Assembly: GCA_910577785.1 (NCBI GenBank)
Contig: CAJTNT010000039.1
Span: 1 to 37,666, forward strand
Source of the DNA: an uncultured Lachnospiraceae bacterium
Lineage (GTDB): Bacteria; Bacillota; Clostridia; Lachnospirales; Lachnospiraceae
Length of the DNA stretch: 37,666 nucleotides
Direction: 5' to 3'
Shown here: piece by piece, positions 1 to 8,477 of the stretch
Numbering within the stretch: the first letter of the stretch is position 1
How the letters are laid out: each line of letters opens with the position of its first letter
Notes under the pieces: model-generated
The model's input: the letters and a program-made list of their open reading frames with translations, nothing else
Databases searched by the model: none
Told to the model about the DNA's origin: nothing
Translations under genes and position numbers: made by a program

Positions 1-32
1 ATTCAGTTGTCAATTTTCAGTTGGTATCTCAT

Positions 33-493
33 TCATTGAGATTCCGAGAAGTTATTTATGGCCTCTTGGATTTCCGGCAAGGACTTCCTATCTTCTGTGC
101 TTTTCTCTACACGCACACATTTATATACCCACAAAACAGAAGGATCACTGGCTGGTATTTCATTATCCGTTGCAAGCATAATGAAATCACCATTCATTAG
201 TCCTGAGAACATTATGTCATCTTCTGTATCCAAATTAAATAAAGAATTCTCACTATTTTCTACGTTCAAAAAGAAGGGAACTCCGCTATCAGCCCTCATA
301 TAATAACCTTTACAGAAACCTTCATAATCAGAAAAATCCTGAAAATTTGGGCTACTAGTTTCCCTAGTATTTTGACTGGCAGGCTGCTCGCTTGGTTCCT
401 TATCCTGAACTACAATAATTACAGTAAGGGCAATACATACAATCGCCGTAATGCCAAACAGTATCCATGGAACTGCTAGTTTTTTCTGCTCAT
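33..493 (-). pseudogene. Single-pass membrane protein, frameshifted or read by -1 frameshift
   Basis: I do not recognise this protein. A strong ribosome binding site (AGGAGG, 6 nt upstream) precedes an ATG at 493-491 that overlaps the stop codon of the upstream protease fragment. That frame reads only five codons (MSRKN) and stops. The -1 frame then runs open to a stop at 33: a lysine-rich start, a hydrophobic helix (roughly residues 9-30), a Ser/Pro/Gln/Glu-rich linker and an acidic extracytoplasmic domain of about 100 residues. The two frames meet at an A AAA AAC heptamer (minus strand, about 479-485), so one base missing from the A-run, a sequencing error, or programmed slippage all explain it. 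The joined product would be about 153 residues. No in-frame start codon exists upstream of the helix in the long frame, so an independent start before it is unlikely; an internal Met lies at 299. Confidence 0.55.
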
Positions 494-900
494 AGCCATC
501 CTCCTAACCCTGAATATTTCCTTAAAAAAGGCTGTACATTTAGGTAGTATGCGATTTCCGAAGCTTTTACAAAAACACTAAAATATGGTGCTTGCATCGC
601 ACCTGAGCTTATTATTCCACATGGCACATACTCGTTATTGGCATATGTATACACAATTCCTCCACTATCGCCTTCTTTGCTAAATTCCCCTTCAACCCTT
701 ACACGATTCCTAAAAGCAACACCACTCAATGTTGAATTGTAGGTATTATGTGAAACAGTACCCGATGTCTTATATGTAGTTGCCCCACATTTATAGACAA
801 CCCTGCCTTTGGGAATACCTCCCATGTATGAATCTCTTTTAAGCTTATTCTCATATCTATTTCCGGCTGCGTCATAACATGTCTTTGACCCAATTGCATC
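490..900 (-). pseudogene. Trypsin-like serine protease, C-terminal remnant
   Basis: The reading frame is open from 900 to the stop at 490 and contains a GDSGG motif, the active-site serine signature of chymotrypsin-fold (S1) proteases, followed by a CGIISSG strand typical of the C-terminal barrel. The region before it (YKCGATTYKTSG) also fits the second beta-barrel of secreted S1 proteases. The N-terminal barrel with the catalytic His and Asp is missing: a stop codon lies at 901-903 and no signal peptide or good ribosome binding site precedes the first Met at 825. A short ORF beginning near 992 in another frame may be what is left of the start. I read this as a truncated gene. Its stop overlaps the ATG of the downstream membrane gene, so the two were probably one operon. 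Confidence 0.6.
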
Positions 901-1059
901 CTACCTGGTTTTTTATTCCCGTTCCTAACTTTCCCGTTCCTGCCTGGTTTCCATTCTTTTTCCTCATTTGTAAAACACCCCCATGCCGTACTGCCTTGTG
1001 AAACAGCTTTGCTTTTTCTCTATCTTCACCGTATCTATTTTAATATCTCTGTATTTATT

Positions 1060-1087
1060 ACTATATACCTTTTTATCCTATTATCAA
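1060..1087 (-). promoter_or_regulatory. Possible sigma-A promoter for the protease/membrane pair
   Basis: Read on the minus strand there is a TTGATA (1087-1082) and a TATAGT (1065-1060) with a 16-base spacer in AT-rich DNA, pointing toward the protease remnant. It is a sequence match only; the spacer is one base short of ideal. Confidence 0.35.
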
Positions 1088-1108
1088 TAGACGATTGGTA
1101 AATTTTTG

Positions 1109-1153
1109 CAAAAAACAGCAATATTTTTCTATTTTTTAGCAAATATAGCTGTT
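1109..1153 (-). terminator. Rho-independent terminator after the VanS-like kinase
   Basis: On the minus strand the arms 1153-1141 and 1126-1114 pair (AACAGC, one mismatch, ATATTT) and are followed by a run of T residues. It lies about 150 bases past the kinase stop codon. The stretch 1154-1306 holds no other gene I can support. Confidence 0.7.
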
Positions 1154-1306
1154 GGCCCCTTATTTATCTTTCTATTTATTTTTCATTACTATTATTTATC
1201 CTTCTGCAGTGTTCCAAGCAGGCACTCCATCTCCCCATAAACAGCAGCAGATGTCCTCCTGCATTTCTTGTGAAAAAGAATTTTTAGTGGTGTTTTACAC
1301 AAAAAA

Positions 1307-2407
1307 TCAAGAATTCTTTGCACTTGGCAGCTCCACACTAAATACCGTCCTCCCCTCCTGGCTCTTAGCCCAGATGCGTCCCTGATGCAGGCGCACAATC
1401 TCTTTGGCAATTGCCAGCCCCAGGCCTGCCCCGCCCGTGCTGCTCTGCCGGGCGCTGTCCAGCCGATAAAACTGCTCAAACACACGTTCCAGCTTTTCCT
1501 TGGGGATGGTCGCCCCGCTGTTCTCCACCTGAACCGTTACCTTGCCGCCTGCAGACATGGCACGGACAGCAATGACGCCGCATTCCTCGCTATACAGCAC
1601 CGCATTCCGCAGCAGGTTGTCAAATACCCGCTGCAGCTTGTCTGGATCGCAGGATATCGTAATATGCTCTGGCTCTACATCCAGCCTGCATACCAGCCCC
1701 TTCTCCTTCAGCATCGGATGGAACTCATACACCGTCTGTTCCAGCATACGATCCAGCGAAACGGTGGATATCTCCAATTCCAGATGGGTGATGTTAAACC
1801 TGGTAATCTCAAAAAATTCATTAATCAATTCTTCTAACCGTTCTGCCTTGGCCAGTGAAATCGAGAGGTATTTTTCCCGTAATTCTGGGGAAATCATCTG
1901 CTCTTCTTTCAGCAGCGTAAGGTAGCCGATTACGGAAGTCAACGGCGTCTTCAAGTCATGGGCAAGGTACACCACCAGGTCATTTTTCCTCTGCTCGGCC
2001 TCTTTCGCCAGCTGTTCATTGCGGCGGATCTGAATCTGCACTTCATTCATATGCTGCTCCACCTCACGCAGCTGAGGGCGCAGCTGTATGAGGCCCTCAT
2101 CCCTTGCCAGGGCTTCCATAGCGTCTATCACTTCCTGGAAATAGTTTAAAAGGGTAATCCAATAGAAGACGCCGATTCCCAGAAGGCCTGCCAGAAAGAG
2201 GAAGGCCACAAAAATGCCTTGGTTTTCCGATATCCAGTGAAGCAAGGGATAGAAGCCTTCCGTGCCATACCAGGTGTAAGCACCCAGCAGGGATTTGCCC
2301 ACCAACAAGCAGGCGATCAGGACAGCTATACACAGGAGAGCCGCACGGAGCATTTTCAGGAAAAAACGGCGGAGGATGATCGATCTGATACGTTTTCTTG
2401 TGTGCAT
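1307..2407 (-). CDS. VanS-like sensor histidine kinase
   Basis: Membrane histidine kinase, partner of the regulator directly upstream. The H-box (LAHDLKTPLTSVIGYL, phosphorylated His about residue 150 from the chosen start) closely matches VanS-type kinases, and the order H-box, N-box (FDNLLRNAVLYS), G-boxes (GGAGLGLAIAKEI) is complete. Two membrane helices lie near residues 20-42 and 66-88, followed by a coiled linker with HAMP-like character. The open frame extends upstream to 2521, overlapping the regulator by 28 bases; I prefer the Met at 2407 because it begins the basic segment before the first helix, but neither start has a good ribosome binding site. No vanH, vanA/B/G, vanX or vanY gene is in this window, so resistance cannot be inferred. 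It probably senses a cell-envelope signal. Confidence 0.85.
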   Translation of the reverse strand: MHTRKRIRSIILRRFFLKMLRAALLCIAVLIACLLVGKSLLGAYTWYGTEGFYPLLHWISENQGIFVAFLFLAGLLGIGVFYWITLLNYFQEVIDAMEALARDEGLIQLRPQLREVEQHMNEVQIQIRRNEQLAKEAEQRKNDLVVYLAHDLKTPLTSVIGYLTLLKEEQMISPELREKYLSISLAKAERLEELINEFFEITRFNITHLELEISTVSLDRMLEQTVYEFHPMLKEKGLVCRLDVEPEHITISCDPDKLQRVFDNLLRNAVLYSEECGVIAVRAMSAGGKVTVQVENSGATIPKEKLERVFEQFYRLDSARQSSTGGAGLGLAIAKEIVRLHQGRIWAKSQEGRTVFSVELPSAKNS

Positions 2408-2493
2408 TTTTGGTTGTGTCTTTGTTTGTGCTTGCAATTCCAATGTTCTGAGGAGCCCTTTCTGTTCTATAAAATAAAACGTTTGATAAATCC

Positions 2494-3222
2494 CTAATCT
2501 ATTCGGTAGCCTACGCCCCATACCGTTTTGATAAACTTCTGGTTGCGGTAAGAATCCTGCAGTTTTTCACGGAGCCTGCCAATGTGAGCCATTACGGTAT
2601 TATTGTGTTCAAAGTATTTCTCTTTCCATACGGCCTCAAAGAGTTCCTCAGATGAGACTACCTCGCCCTGATGGCTGCACAGATACCAGAGGATGGAAAA
2701 TTCCAAGGGGGTCAGGGCAAGGTTTTTGCCGTATAGGGTACACTGGTGGGTACGCTCATTGATTGCCAGGCCGCGGATTTCAATTTCTTCCTGGGGGCGC
2801 GGCTGTGCTTCTGCCGCTGGATCCTGCAATGGCGCAGAAGCCTCCCCGCGATTGTAATGGCGGTACCTGCGCAGCTGGGTTTTTATGCGGGCAACGACTT
2901 CCAACGGGTTAAAGGGCTTGGTGATATAGTCGTCTGCGCCCAGCATCAGGCCCTGGATTTTATCCACGTCCTCTACCCGGGCAGTCAGCATGATAATAGG
3001 GAAAAAATGATTCTTGCGGATGTCTTTGCAGAGCTGGAAGCCGTCCACATCAGGCAGCATCACGTCCAGAAGCGCCAAATCAATCTCGCTATGAGCCACA
3101 CATTCTGCGGCATCCTTCCCCTGGTAAAACTTGTGTACTTGATAGCCTTCATTTACCAGGTAGAGTTCCAGCAAATCAGCCACTTCCTGTTCATCATCAA
3201 CTACCAAAATTCTATCGGCCAT
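2494..3222 (-). CDS. VanR-like OmpR-family response regulator
   Basis: DNA-binding response regulator of 242 residues. The receiver domain (1-120) has the acidic pocket D9-D10, the phosphorylated D53 (LLDVMLP) and K102 (ITKPFNP). A winged-helix OmpR/PhoB domain follows (about 145-242), ending in the usual VWGVGYRID. The linker (about 123-143) is unusually long and rich in Ala, Pro, Gln and Glu compared with VanR. The ribosome binding site is AGGAGA before the ATG at 3222. It is the first gene of a two-gene unit with the VanS-like kinase. The 137-bp gap up to hydF (3223-3359) contains imperfect inverted repeats such as GCTGGC/GCCAGC, which could hold its promoter and operator, but I see no clean -35/-10 pair. 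Confidence 0.88.
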   Translation of the reverse strand: MADRILVVDDEQEVADLLELYLVNEGYQVHKFYQGKDAAECVAHSEIDLALLDVMLPDVDGFQLCKDIRKNHFFPIIMLTARVEDVDKIQGLMLGADDYITKPFNPLEVVARIKTQLRRYRHYNRGEASAPLQDPAAEAQPRPQEEIEIRGLAINERTHQCTLYGKNLALTPLEFSILWYLCSHQGEVVSSEELFEAVWKEKYFEHNNTVMAHIGRLREKLQDSYRNQKFIKTVWGVGYRID

Positions 3223-3359
3223 TTTGCCTCTCTCCTTCCTGCGCTATGCAATGGAAATTTCCGGGAATTATATCTGGCTGTGCGGCTGGCAAAGCAGATG
3301 CCGCTCCTGGCAAGCCAGCTGATATTGCACACGAAAGTTCCTGTCATGGGAACCGGTTT

Positions 3360-4598
3360 CTAATTGGGGGGCAGTTCTGCCAGGATATCTGGGAACAGCT
3401 CTATGCTCCTCCTTAAGATTCCCTGCAGATAGGCGATGGCAATTCCATAATTGGTCATTGGGACGCCCTGGTCTTTGGCGCATTTCAAACGGTATTTCAT
3501 TTCACGCTCATTCAGCATACAGCCGCCGCAATGGATGATCAGCTTGCAGCCTGCAAGATCCTCTGGGAACTCTGTGCCGGAGGTAAGGGCAATATCTAGC
3601 TTTTTATGGGTATAACCCGCCAGCCAATGGGGAATTTTCACAGAACCAATATCGCCGCACTGCCGATGGTGGGTACAGCCTTCGGAAATGAGGACTTTAT
3701 CCCCATCCTGGAGGCCTTCTATGGCAGCCGCCCCCTGCACCGCGGCTTTTAAATCTCCCTTATAGCGGGCGAACAGGATAGAAAAAGAGGTCAGCGGCAC
3801 ATCCTCTGGCGTATCTGCATGGACTTTGGCAAAAGCCTGGCTGTCGGTAATCACCAATGCCGGCTTCTTTCCCAGCTGCCTCAATGTCTCTTTGAGCTGC
3901 CATTCCTTTACGACAATGGCGGCGGCATCTGACTCCAGGATATCACGGATGGTCTGCTGTTGGGGCAGAATCAGCCTGCCCTTGGGCGCGGCATCATCAA
4001 TCGGCGTCACCAGCACCACAAAATCCAGCGGCTGTATCAAATCGCCAATGATGCGCCTGTCTGGTTCCTTGCGGACGGCGAGGCCCGCAATCTTATCCTT
4101 TAGCTCCTGTATCTGGTATCCTGTCTTAGCGCTGACAGCAATAACAGCCTCTCTGCCAAGGGAGCCCTCCATCTGTTTCAAGGATTCTGACAGCTCTCCC
4201 ACACATATATCTGCCTTATTCATTGCGACTACGAATGGAATCTCCTTCTCCTGGAACAGCCCCGCAAGCTGCCGCTCTGCCTCTGAAATCCCTGCCGTCC
4301 CATCTACCACCAATACCGCCACGTCCGTTTTGTTCAGTACCTGCCTGGTTTTGCGTATGCGCAGTTCGCCTAATTCCCCACTGTCGTCAATCCCTGGGGT
4401 ATCTATGATTACGGCCGGCCCCATCGGCAATAACTCCATTGCCTTCTGCACCGGATCGGTTGTGGTACCCTTTATCTCTGATACTACCGCCAACTCCTGG
4501 CCTGTCACTGCATTTACAATGCTGGATTTCCCTGCATTCCTCCTGCCAAAGAACCCAATATGGATACGGTCAGAGGAAGGCGTACTGTTTAAGCCCAT
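3360..4598 (-). CDS. hydF: [FeFe]-hydrogenase H-cluster maturation GTPase HydF
   Basis: HydF is the scaffold GTPase on which the 2Fe subcluster of [FeFe] hydrogenase is assembled with HydE and HydG. The 412-residue length is normal. The N-terminal GTPase domain has the P-loop GRRNAGKS (18-25), DTPG (66-69) and NKAD (127-130). The C-terminal cluster-binding domain carries the diagnostic CxH (C308, H310) and HCxxC (H356, C357, C360) ligands. AAAGGAG lies 7 bases before the ATG. It follows the TM1266-like gene by 12 bases, so they are almost certainly cotranscribed. HydE, HydG and the hydrogenase itself are not in the window and must be elsewhere if the system works. Confidence 0.96.
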   Translation of the reverse strand: MGLNSTPSSDRIHIGFFGRRNAGKSSIVNAVTGQELAVVSEIKGTTTDPVQKAMELLPMGPAVIIDTPGIDDSGELGELRIRKTRQVLNKTDVAVLVVDGTAGISEAERQLAGLFQEKEIPFVVAMNKADICVGELSESLKQMEGSLGREAVIAVSAKTGYQIQELKDKIAGLAVRKEPDRRIIGDLIQPLDFVVLVTPIDDAAPKGRLILPQQQTIRDILESDAAAIVVKEWQLKETLRQLGKKPALVITDSQAFAKVHADTPEDVPLTSFSILFARYKGDLKAAVQGAAAIEGLQDGDKVLISEGCTHHRQCGDIGSVKIPHWLAGYTHKKLDIALTSGTEFPEDLAGCKLIIHCGGCMLNEREMKYRLKCAKDQGVPMTNYGIAIAYLQGILRRSIELFPDILAELPPN

Positions 4599-4610
4599 AG
4601 TCTGCTCCTT

Positions 4611-4856
4611 TCATACCTTTGAATATGCTGCCTTGCTGCTTACCCCGCTCAGTTTCCCAATCTTCCCAGAGAGGGCGCTGATGATATCCTGCGGCGCATC
4701 CACTGCAATGCTTATTATATTAATCCCTTTCTTTGGATAGGGGATTCCCATCCTGCCGATAATATATTCTCCATACGCATGGAGGATCTGGTTCAGCTCT
4801 TCAATGGAAGCCGGATCCTCCACAATAATGCCAATCATTGCCACTCTTGATTCCAT
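4611..4856 (-). CDS. TM1266-type regulator of the iron-only hydrogenase system
   Basis: An 81-residue ACT/NikR-C-like small protein. The pattern MESRVAMIGIIVEDP at the start, the central YGEYIIGRMGIPY and the ISIAVDAP strand match the TM1266 family, which is repeatedly found beside hydEFG and annotated as a putative iron-only hydrogenase system regulator. The fold suggests ligand-controlled assembly; no DNA-binding domain is present, so its regulatory role is inferred from family and location. GGGAGG precedes the ATG. It sits immediately upstream of hydF. Confidence 0.9.
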   Translation of the reverse strand: MESRVAMIGIIVEDPASIEELNQILHAYGEYIIGRMGIPYPKKGINIISIAVDAPQDIISALSGKIGKLSGVSSKAAYSKV

Positions 4857-4876
4857 GTATTTCCCTCCCTTCTACT

Positions 4877-4911
4877 GCTGCTTTTGTCATTTATTCCCAT
4901 GAAAAAGCAGC
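4877..4911. repeat. Inverted repeat between the small membrane gene and the TM1266-like gene
   Basis: GCTGCTTTTGTCAT (4877-4890) is complementary, with one mismatch or bulge, to ATGAAAAAGCAGC (4899-4911) around an 8-base loop. It could be a weak terminator or an mRNA element before the hydrogenase genes. There is no convincing T-run on either side. Confidence 0.4.
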
Positions 4912-4972
4912 CCTTCCCCATTTCTCCAAAGACCGCAGCCCTGCACCATAGGAAAATAGCTCAAACTTTATT

Positions 4973-5209
4973 TTAGGGAATACGATTCTCTTTCCTGTGA
5001 AATACCCAAAACAAGCCAATGCAGGCAAGAATACCAACTACGTAAGGAACGCCGCCCAAAAACGCAAGGCTTGGCGGTGCGCTCCATCCCTCATAATCCC
5101 TTCCCCATTGAAAGCTGCAATATTGATAACTGACATCCGCGCACATAATGTCCGACAACAAAACAGCCACAGCCAGGCATATCCGCTTCCCAATTTTAAA
5201 CTGTTTCAT
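4973..5209 (-). CDS. Small two-helix membrane protein, unknown function
   Basis: I do not recognise a named family. From the Met at 5209 the product is 78 residues: a basic start (MKQFKIGKR), a first hydrophobic helix (about 9-25), an extracytoplasmic loop rich in aromatic residues (YQYCSFQWGRDYEGW), and a second helix (about 48-70) ending in HRKENRIP. The open frame extends to 5296, but the extra N-terminus is Gly/Ala rich and GAGGG lies just before 5209, so I take the shorter start. It lies 103 bases downstream of the 76-residue gene and may be in the same transcript. Confidence 0.6.
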   Translation of the reverse strand: MKQFKIGKRICLAVAVLLSDIMCADVSYQYCSFQWGRDYEGWSAPPSLAFLGGVPYVVGILACIGLFWVFHRKENRIP

Positions 5210-5317
5210 CTGCTTTCCCTCTCTTTCCTCCTGCATAGATACAACCGCTTCCACAGCGGCCGTTGAGCCGCCCCCCCCCAAAAGGCAACTCCCCATACGT
5301 CTGCCTCTCCCCCTTTT

Positions 5318-5548
5318 TCACTCATCAAATTCCACCGTCACAAAAAAACCCTTCGGCGTCTCATGCACCTTCACAACCCTGCCCTCCGTGGACTTCAGCC
5401 GCTCGCCAAAACTAAAATTCGCCGACATCGCATAAGCCTTCCCTAAGGTATAATAATAAGAACTAGGCAGCCGCCCTTCGGTAACGGGCAGGATATCCCC
5501 TTCCTTCAGCAGGCCTGTCCGCTCCATCTTAAATTCCATCTGCCGCAT
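5318..5548 (-). CDS. Small conserved-looking cytoplasmic protein, unknown function
   Basis: A 76-residue soluble protein with no signal or membrane helix; it has the features of a small beta-rich fold (KEGDILPVTEGRLP, GRVVKVHETPKGFFVTVEFDE). I cannot assign a family. The frame opens further upstream from a TTG at 5578, but AGGAGGG lies 8 bases before the ATG at 5548, which settles the start. It is downstream of trkH (79 bases from the trkH stop to this ATG) and upstream of the two-helix membrane gene. Confidence 0.6.
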   Translation of the reverse strand: MRQMEFKMERTGLLKEGDILPVTEGRLPSSYYYTLGKAYAMSANFSFGERLKSTEGRVVKVHETPKGFFVTVEFDE

Positions 5549-5583
5549 CCTGGCATCCCTCCTTTTCCCCTCCCCCAATCCAT

Positions 5584-5595
5584 TACACGCGTGTA
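5584..5595. repeat. 12-bp perfect palindrome in the trkH/small-gene gap
   Basis: TACACGCGTGTA is a perfect palindrome in the short gap after trkH. It could be an operator for the downstream small genes; nothing else supports this. Confidence 0.3.
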
Positions 5596-5627
5596 GCAGA
5601 TTCCATGTCCCTTTCCTGGGTCCATCC

Positions 5628-7067
5628 TTAGCGTTTCCTCCAAGTCGCCGGCGTAAACAGCAGCAGCAAGGGGAATAATTCCAGCCGCCCCGCCAGCATG
5701 TCGAACATCAGCACATATTTCGCCGGCTGGGAATAGACTGTAAAATTGCTGGCCGGCCCTACCTGCCCCAGCCCAGGCCCGATATTGTTGAGCGTAGCGG
5801 CCACCGCAGTAAAATTGGTCGTAAAATCCAGGTTATCCAATGAAATCAAAAGCGCCGACGCCCCATAAATCAGGATATAGGCAATAAAAAACACCGAAAT
5901 GGACCGCAGCACGTCCTTCCCCACCACATGCTGCTCAAAATGCACCTGGCGGATACGCTTGGGATGGATTAAATGGGAAAGCTCATTTTTGACCAGCTTC
6001 ATCATAATGATAACCCGGGAGACTTTTATCCCGCCTCCCGTGCTGCCTGCGCAGGCGCCGCAGAACATCAGCAGCACCAGGATAAACTTGGAGAACTCCG
6101 GCCATTGGCCAAAGTCTGCCGTAGAGTAGCCAGTCGTAGTAATCACCGACGCCACCTGAAAGGCCACATGATGAACCGCTTCAAATATAGATGCAAAGCT
6201 GCCCCTGACATTAATGGCAATCAAGGCTACCGCCCCGGCGATAATCCCCAGGTAATAGCGCATTTCCTCGTGGCGCAAGGCCTGCAGGGGCTTCCTGCTC
6301 CACACCAGATAGTATACATTAAAATTAATTCCAAACAAAATCATAAATATTGTAATCACAGTCTGGGATGCCATCGGATAGCTGGCAATGCTGTCATTTA
6401 ATACGCCAAACCCTCCCGTGCCTGCCGTGCCAAAGGACAGGGTCAGGGCTGCAAAAGGATCCATCCCTGTAAGCAGGAGCAGGATAATCTGGATAATCGT
6501 CAGGAAAATATACATTTCATAGAGGATCCTGGCCGTATGCTTGACCCTCGGAACCAATTTCCCCACCGTGGGCCCCGGGCTTTCCGCACGCATCAGGTGC
6601 ATATTGTAGCCTCCTGCAAGCGGCAATACCGCCAAAATCAGCACCAGCACCCCCATACCGCCAATCCAGTGGGTGAAACTGCGCCAAAAGAGGTTGCATT
6701 TTGACAATGCTTCCACATTTCCCAAAATACTGGCGCCCGTTGTCGTCAGCCCGGAAATGGTCTCAAACAGCGCATCCGTATAGGAGGGGAACTCCCCGGA
6801 AAAAAACAGGGGCAGCGCCCCCGTAAGGCTTAGCACAATCCAGCTGGCAGACACTGCCACAAAACCCTCCCGGGCATAGAATACATTGCTCTTTGGCTTC
6901 TTTAATTTCCCTAGGAACCCCAGGAGCAGGCAGCCTGCCAGCACCGCGGCATAGGCCCACCCCTCCGGTTCCCGGCAGATGATGGCCACCAGGCAAGGCA
7001 GCGCAAGGAATATCGCCTGAAATTCCAATACACGGCATAGAATATAACGAATAATCGAATAGTTCAT
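5628..7067 (-). CDS. trkH: TrkH/KtrB-family potassium transporter subunit
   Basis: Membrane channel subunit for K+ uptake, 479 residues, with many hydrophobic helices. The four selectivity-filter segments of the superfamily are visible: TTTGAS (108-113), GTAGTGGFG (213-221), TTTGYS (310-315) and NNIGPG (427-432). GACAGSTGGG (about 337-346) fits the intramembrane loop region. The ribosome binding site AGGAGGGGG precedes the ATG. It is 15 bases downstream of trkA, its cytoplasmic gating partner, so the pair forms a complete system. The length and the two-subunit arrangement fit TrkH better than KtrB, but I have not compared alignments. Confidence 0.94.
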   Translation of the reverse strand: MNYSIIRYILCRVLEFQAIFLALPCLVAIICREPEGWAYAAVLAGCLLLGFLGKLKKPKSNVFYAREGFVAVSASWIVLSLTGALPLFFSGEFPSYTDALFETISGLTTTGASILGNVEALSKCNLFWRSFTHWIGGMGVLVLILAVLPLAGGYNMHLMRAESPGPTVGKLVPRVKHTARILYEMYIFLTIIQIILLLLTGMDPFAALTLSFGTAGTGGFGVLNDSIASYPMASQTVITIFMILFGINFNVYYLVWSRKPLQALRHEEMRYYLGIIAGAVALIAINVRGSFASIFEAVHHVAFQVASVITTTGYSTADFGQWPEFSKFILVLLMFCGACAGSTGGGIKVSRVIIMMKLVKNELSHLIHPKRIRQVHFEQHVVGKDVLRSISVFFIAYILIYGASALLISLDNLDFTTNFTAVAATLNNIGPGLGQVGPASNFTVYSQPAKYVLMFDMLAGRLELFPLLLLFTPATWRKR

Positions 7068-7082
7068 CGTTCCCCCTCCTGC

Positions 7083-8438
7083 CTATTTTAAGATATCACG
7101 TAAGTCATGGAAACCCTTGTTGGTGGTAACAACCACAACGGTATCGCCGACCTCAATCGTATCCTGGCCTCCGGGGGTAATGATCGTGCCCCTGCGGTTA
7201 ATGCAGGCAATCAGCAGGTTTTCTTTTAACTGCAGTTCTTTCAGCGGCACCCCTACCAGCTCGGAGCGCTCCCGTACACGGAACTCCAATGCCTCTGCCT
7301 TGCCGTCAATCAGCCGGTACAGCGTCTCCACATTGCTGCCGATGGAATTCTGCATGGCACGGACATACTGGAGGATATACTCTGATGTAATATGCTTCGG
7401 ATAGAGGACGCTCCCCAAATCCAGCTTGTCAATAATCTCGTCATAGTCAATCCTATGTACCTTGGTAATCGTCTTGGCCTTGGAAACACTCTGGGCAAAA
7501 AGGCTCAGCATGATATTTTCCTCATCCAGGCTGGTCCATGACACGAACGAATGAGCCTGGACCAGCCCTTCCTCATAGAGCAGATTGCGCTCCGTCCCAT
7601 CCCCATGGATAATCATCGCCTGGGGCAGAAGGTCGCTCAGCTCATTGCAGCGTTCCTTATTCTGTTCAATGATTTTAATGCTGATTCCCATTGGCAGCAG
7701 CTGTTTGGCCAAATAATAGGTCGTCTCCCCGCCGCCTACGATCATGCAGCTTTTAATGCGGTTGGTGGCCATGCCGATTTTGCGGAAAAACTCATTGGCC
7801 TTCTTCGAAGAGGCCACCACCGTAATCACATCCTTTTCCTGCAGCTCAAAATTTCCAGAAGGGATATAGACCTCTTCTCCCCGCTCCACCGAACAGATCA
7901 GCACGTCACAATGCAGGCCATTGGAAATATAAGTCAGCGGCTGCCCGCTTAGCACGGAGCCTTCGCTAATCTTACACTGCAAAAGCTCTACCCTGCCCTT
8001 GGCAAAGGTGTCCACCTTAATTGCTGAGGGGAATTTCAGCAGGCGGGCAATCTCACTGGCCGCCGCATACTCGGGATTAATGACCATCGACAGCCCCAGC
8101 TCTTCCTTAATGTATCCAATCTCCCGGTTATAAATCGGGTTACGTACCCTGGCAACCGTATTGCATCCCCCTGTCTTCCTGGCAATCAGGCAGCAGAGCA
8201 GGTTCAGTTCATCCGATGTGGTAACTGCAATCAGCAGATCCGCATCCTCAATGCCTGCCTCATTCTGCACGTTAAAGCTTGCCCCATTCCCTACGACGCC
8301 CATTACATCAAAGCGGTTGGCAACACTTTCCGCTCTCTGGGCATCCATATCAATCACAGTAATATTATGGCCTTCCTGGCTTAACTGTTCTGTCAGGGTC
8401 GCGCCTACATTCCCGCAACCCACTATGATTATCTGCAT
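7083..8438 (-). CDS. trkA: Trk potassium transporter regulatory subunit TrkA
   Basis: Cytoplasmic NAD/nucleotide-binding gating subunit of TrkH, 451 residues. It is the duplicated form: two RCK domains, each a Rossmann half plus a TrkA-C half. The first nucleotide-binding loop is GCGNVG (7-12), with an acidic residue at the end of beta-2 (VIDMD). The second is VGGGETT (234-240), where the usual third Gly is changed, so the second site may bind differently or not at all. GGAGG precedes the ATG. It sits 39 bases downstream of degV and is followed directly by trkH. Confidence 0.95.
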   Translation of the reverse strand: MQIIIVGCGNVGATLTEQLSQEGHNITVIDMDAQRAESVANRFDVMGVVGNGASFNVQNEAGIEDADLLIAVTTSDELNLLCCLIARKTGGCNTVARVRNPIYNREIGYIKEELGLSMVINPEYAAASEIARLLKFPSAIKVDTFAKGRVELLQCKISEGSVLSGQPLTYISNGLHCDVLICSVERGEEVYIPSGNFELQEKDVITVVASSKKANEFFRKIGMATNRIKSCMIVGGGETTYYLAKQLLPMGISIKIIEQNKERCNELSDLLPQAMIIHGDGTERNLLYEEGLVQAHSFVSWTSLDEENIMLSLFAQSVSKAKTITKVHRIDYDEIIDKLDLGSVLYPKHITSEYILQYVRAMQNSIGSNVETLYRLIDGKAEALEFRVRERSELVGVPLKELQLKENLLIACINRRGTIITPGGQDTIEVGDTVVVVTTNKGFHDLRDILK

Positions 8439-8477
8439 GTCAACCTCCAGTAATCTCCGGCAGATCTCTGTCGTTTT

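Noticed and set aside
1307..3222. Vancomycin resistance locus
   Set aside because: Only regulator and kinase homologues are present; no ligase, dehydrogenase or dipeptidase gene.
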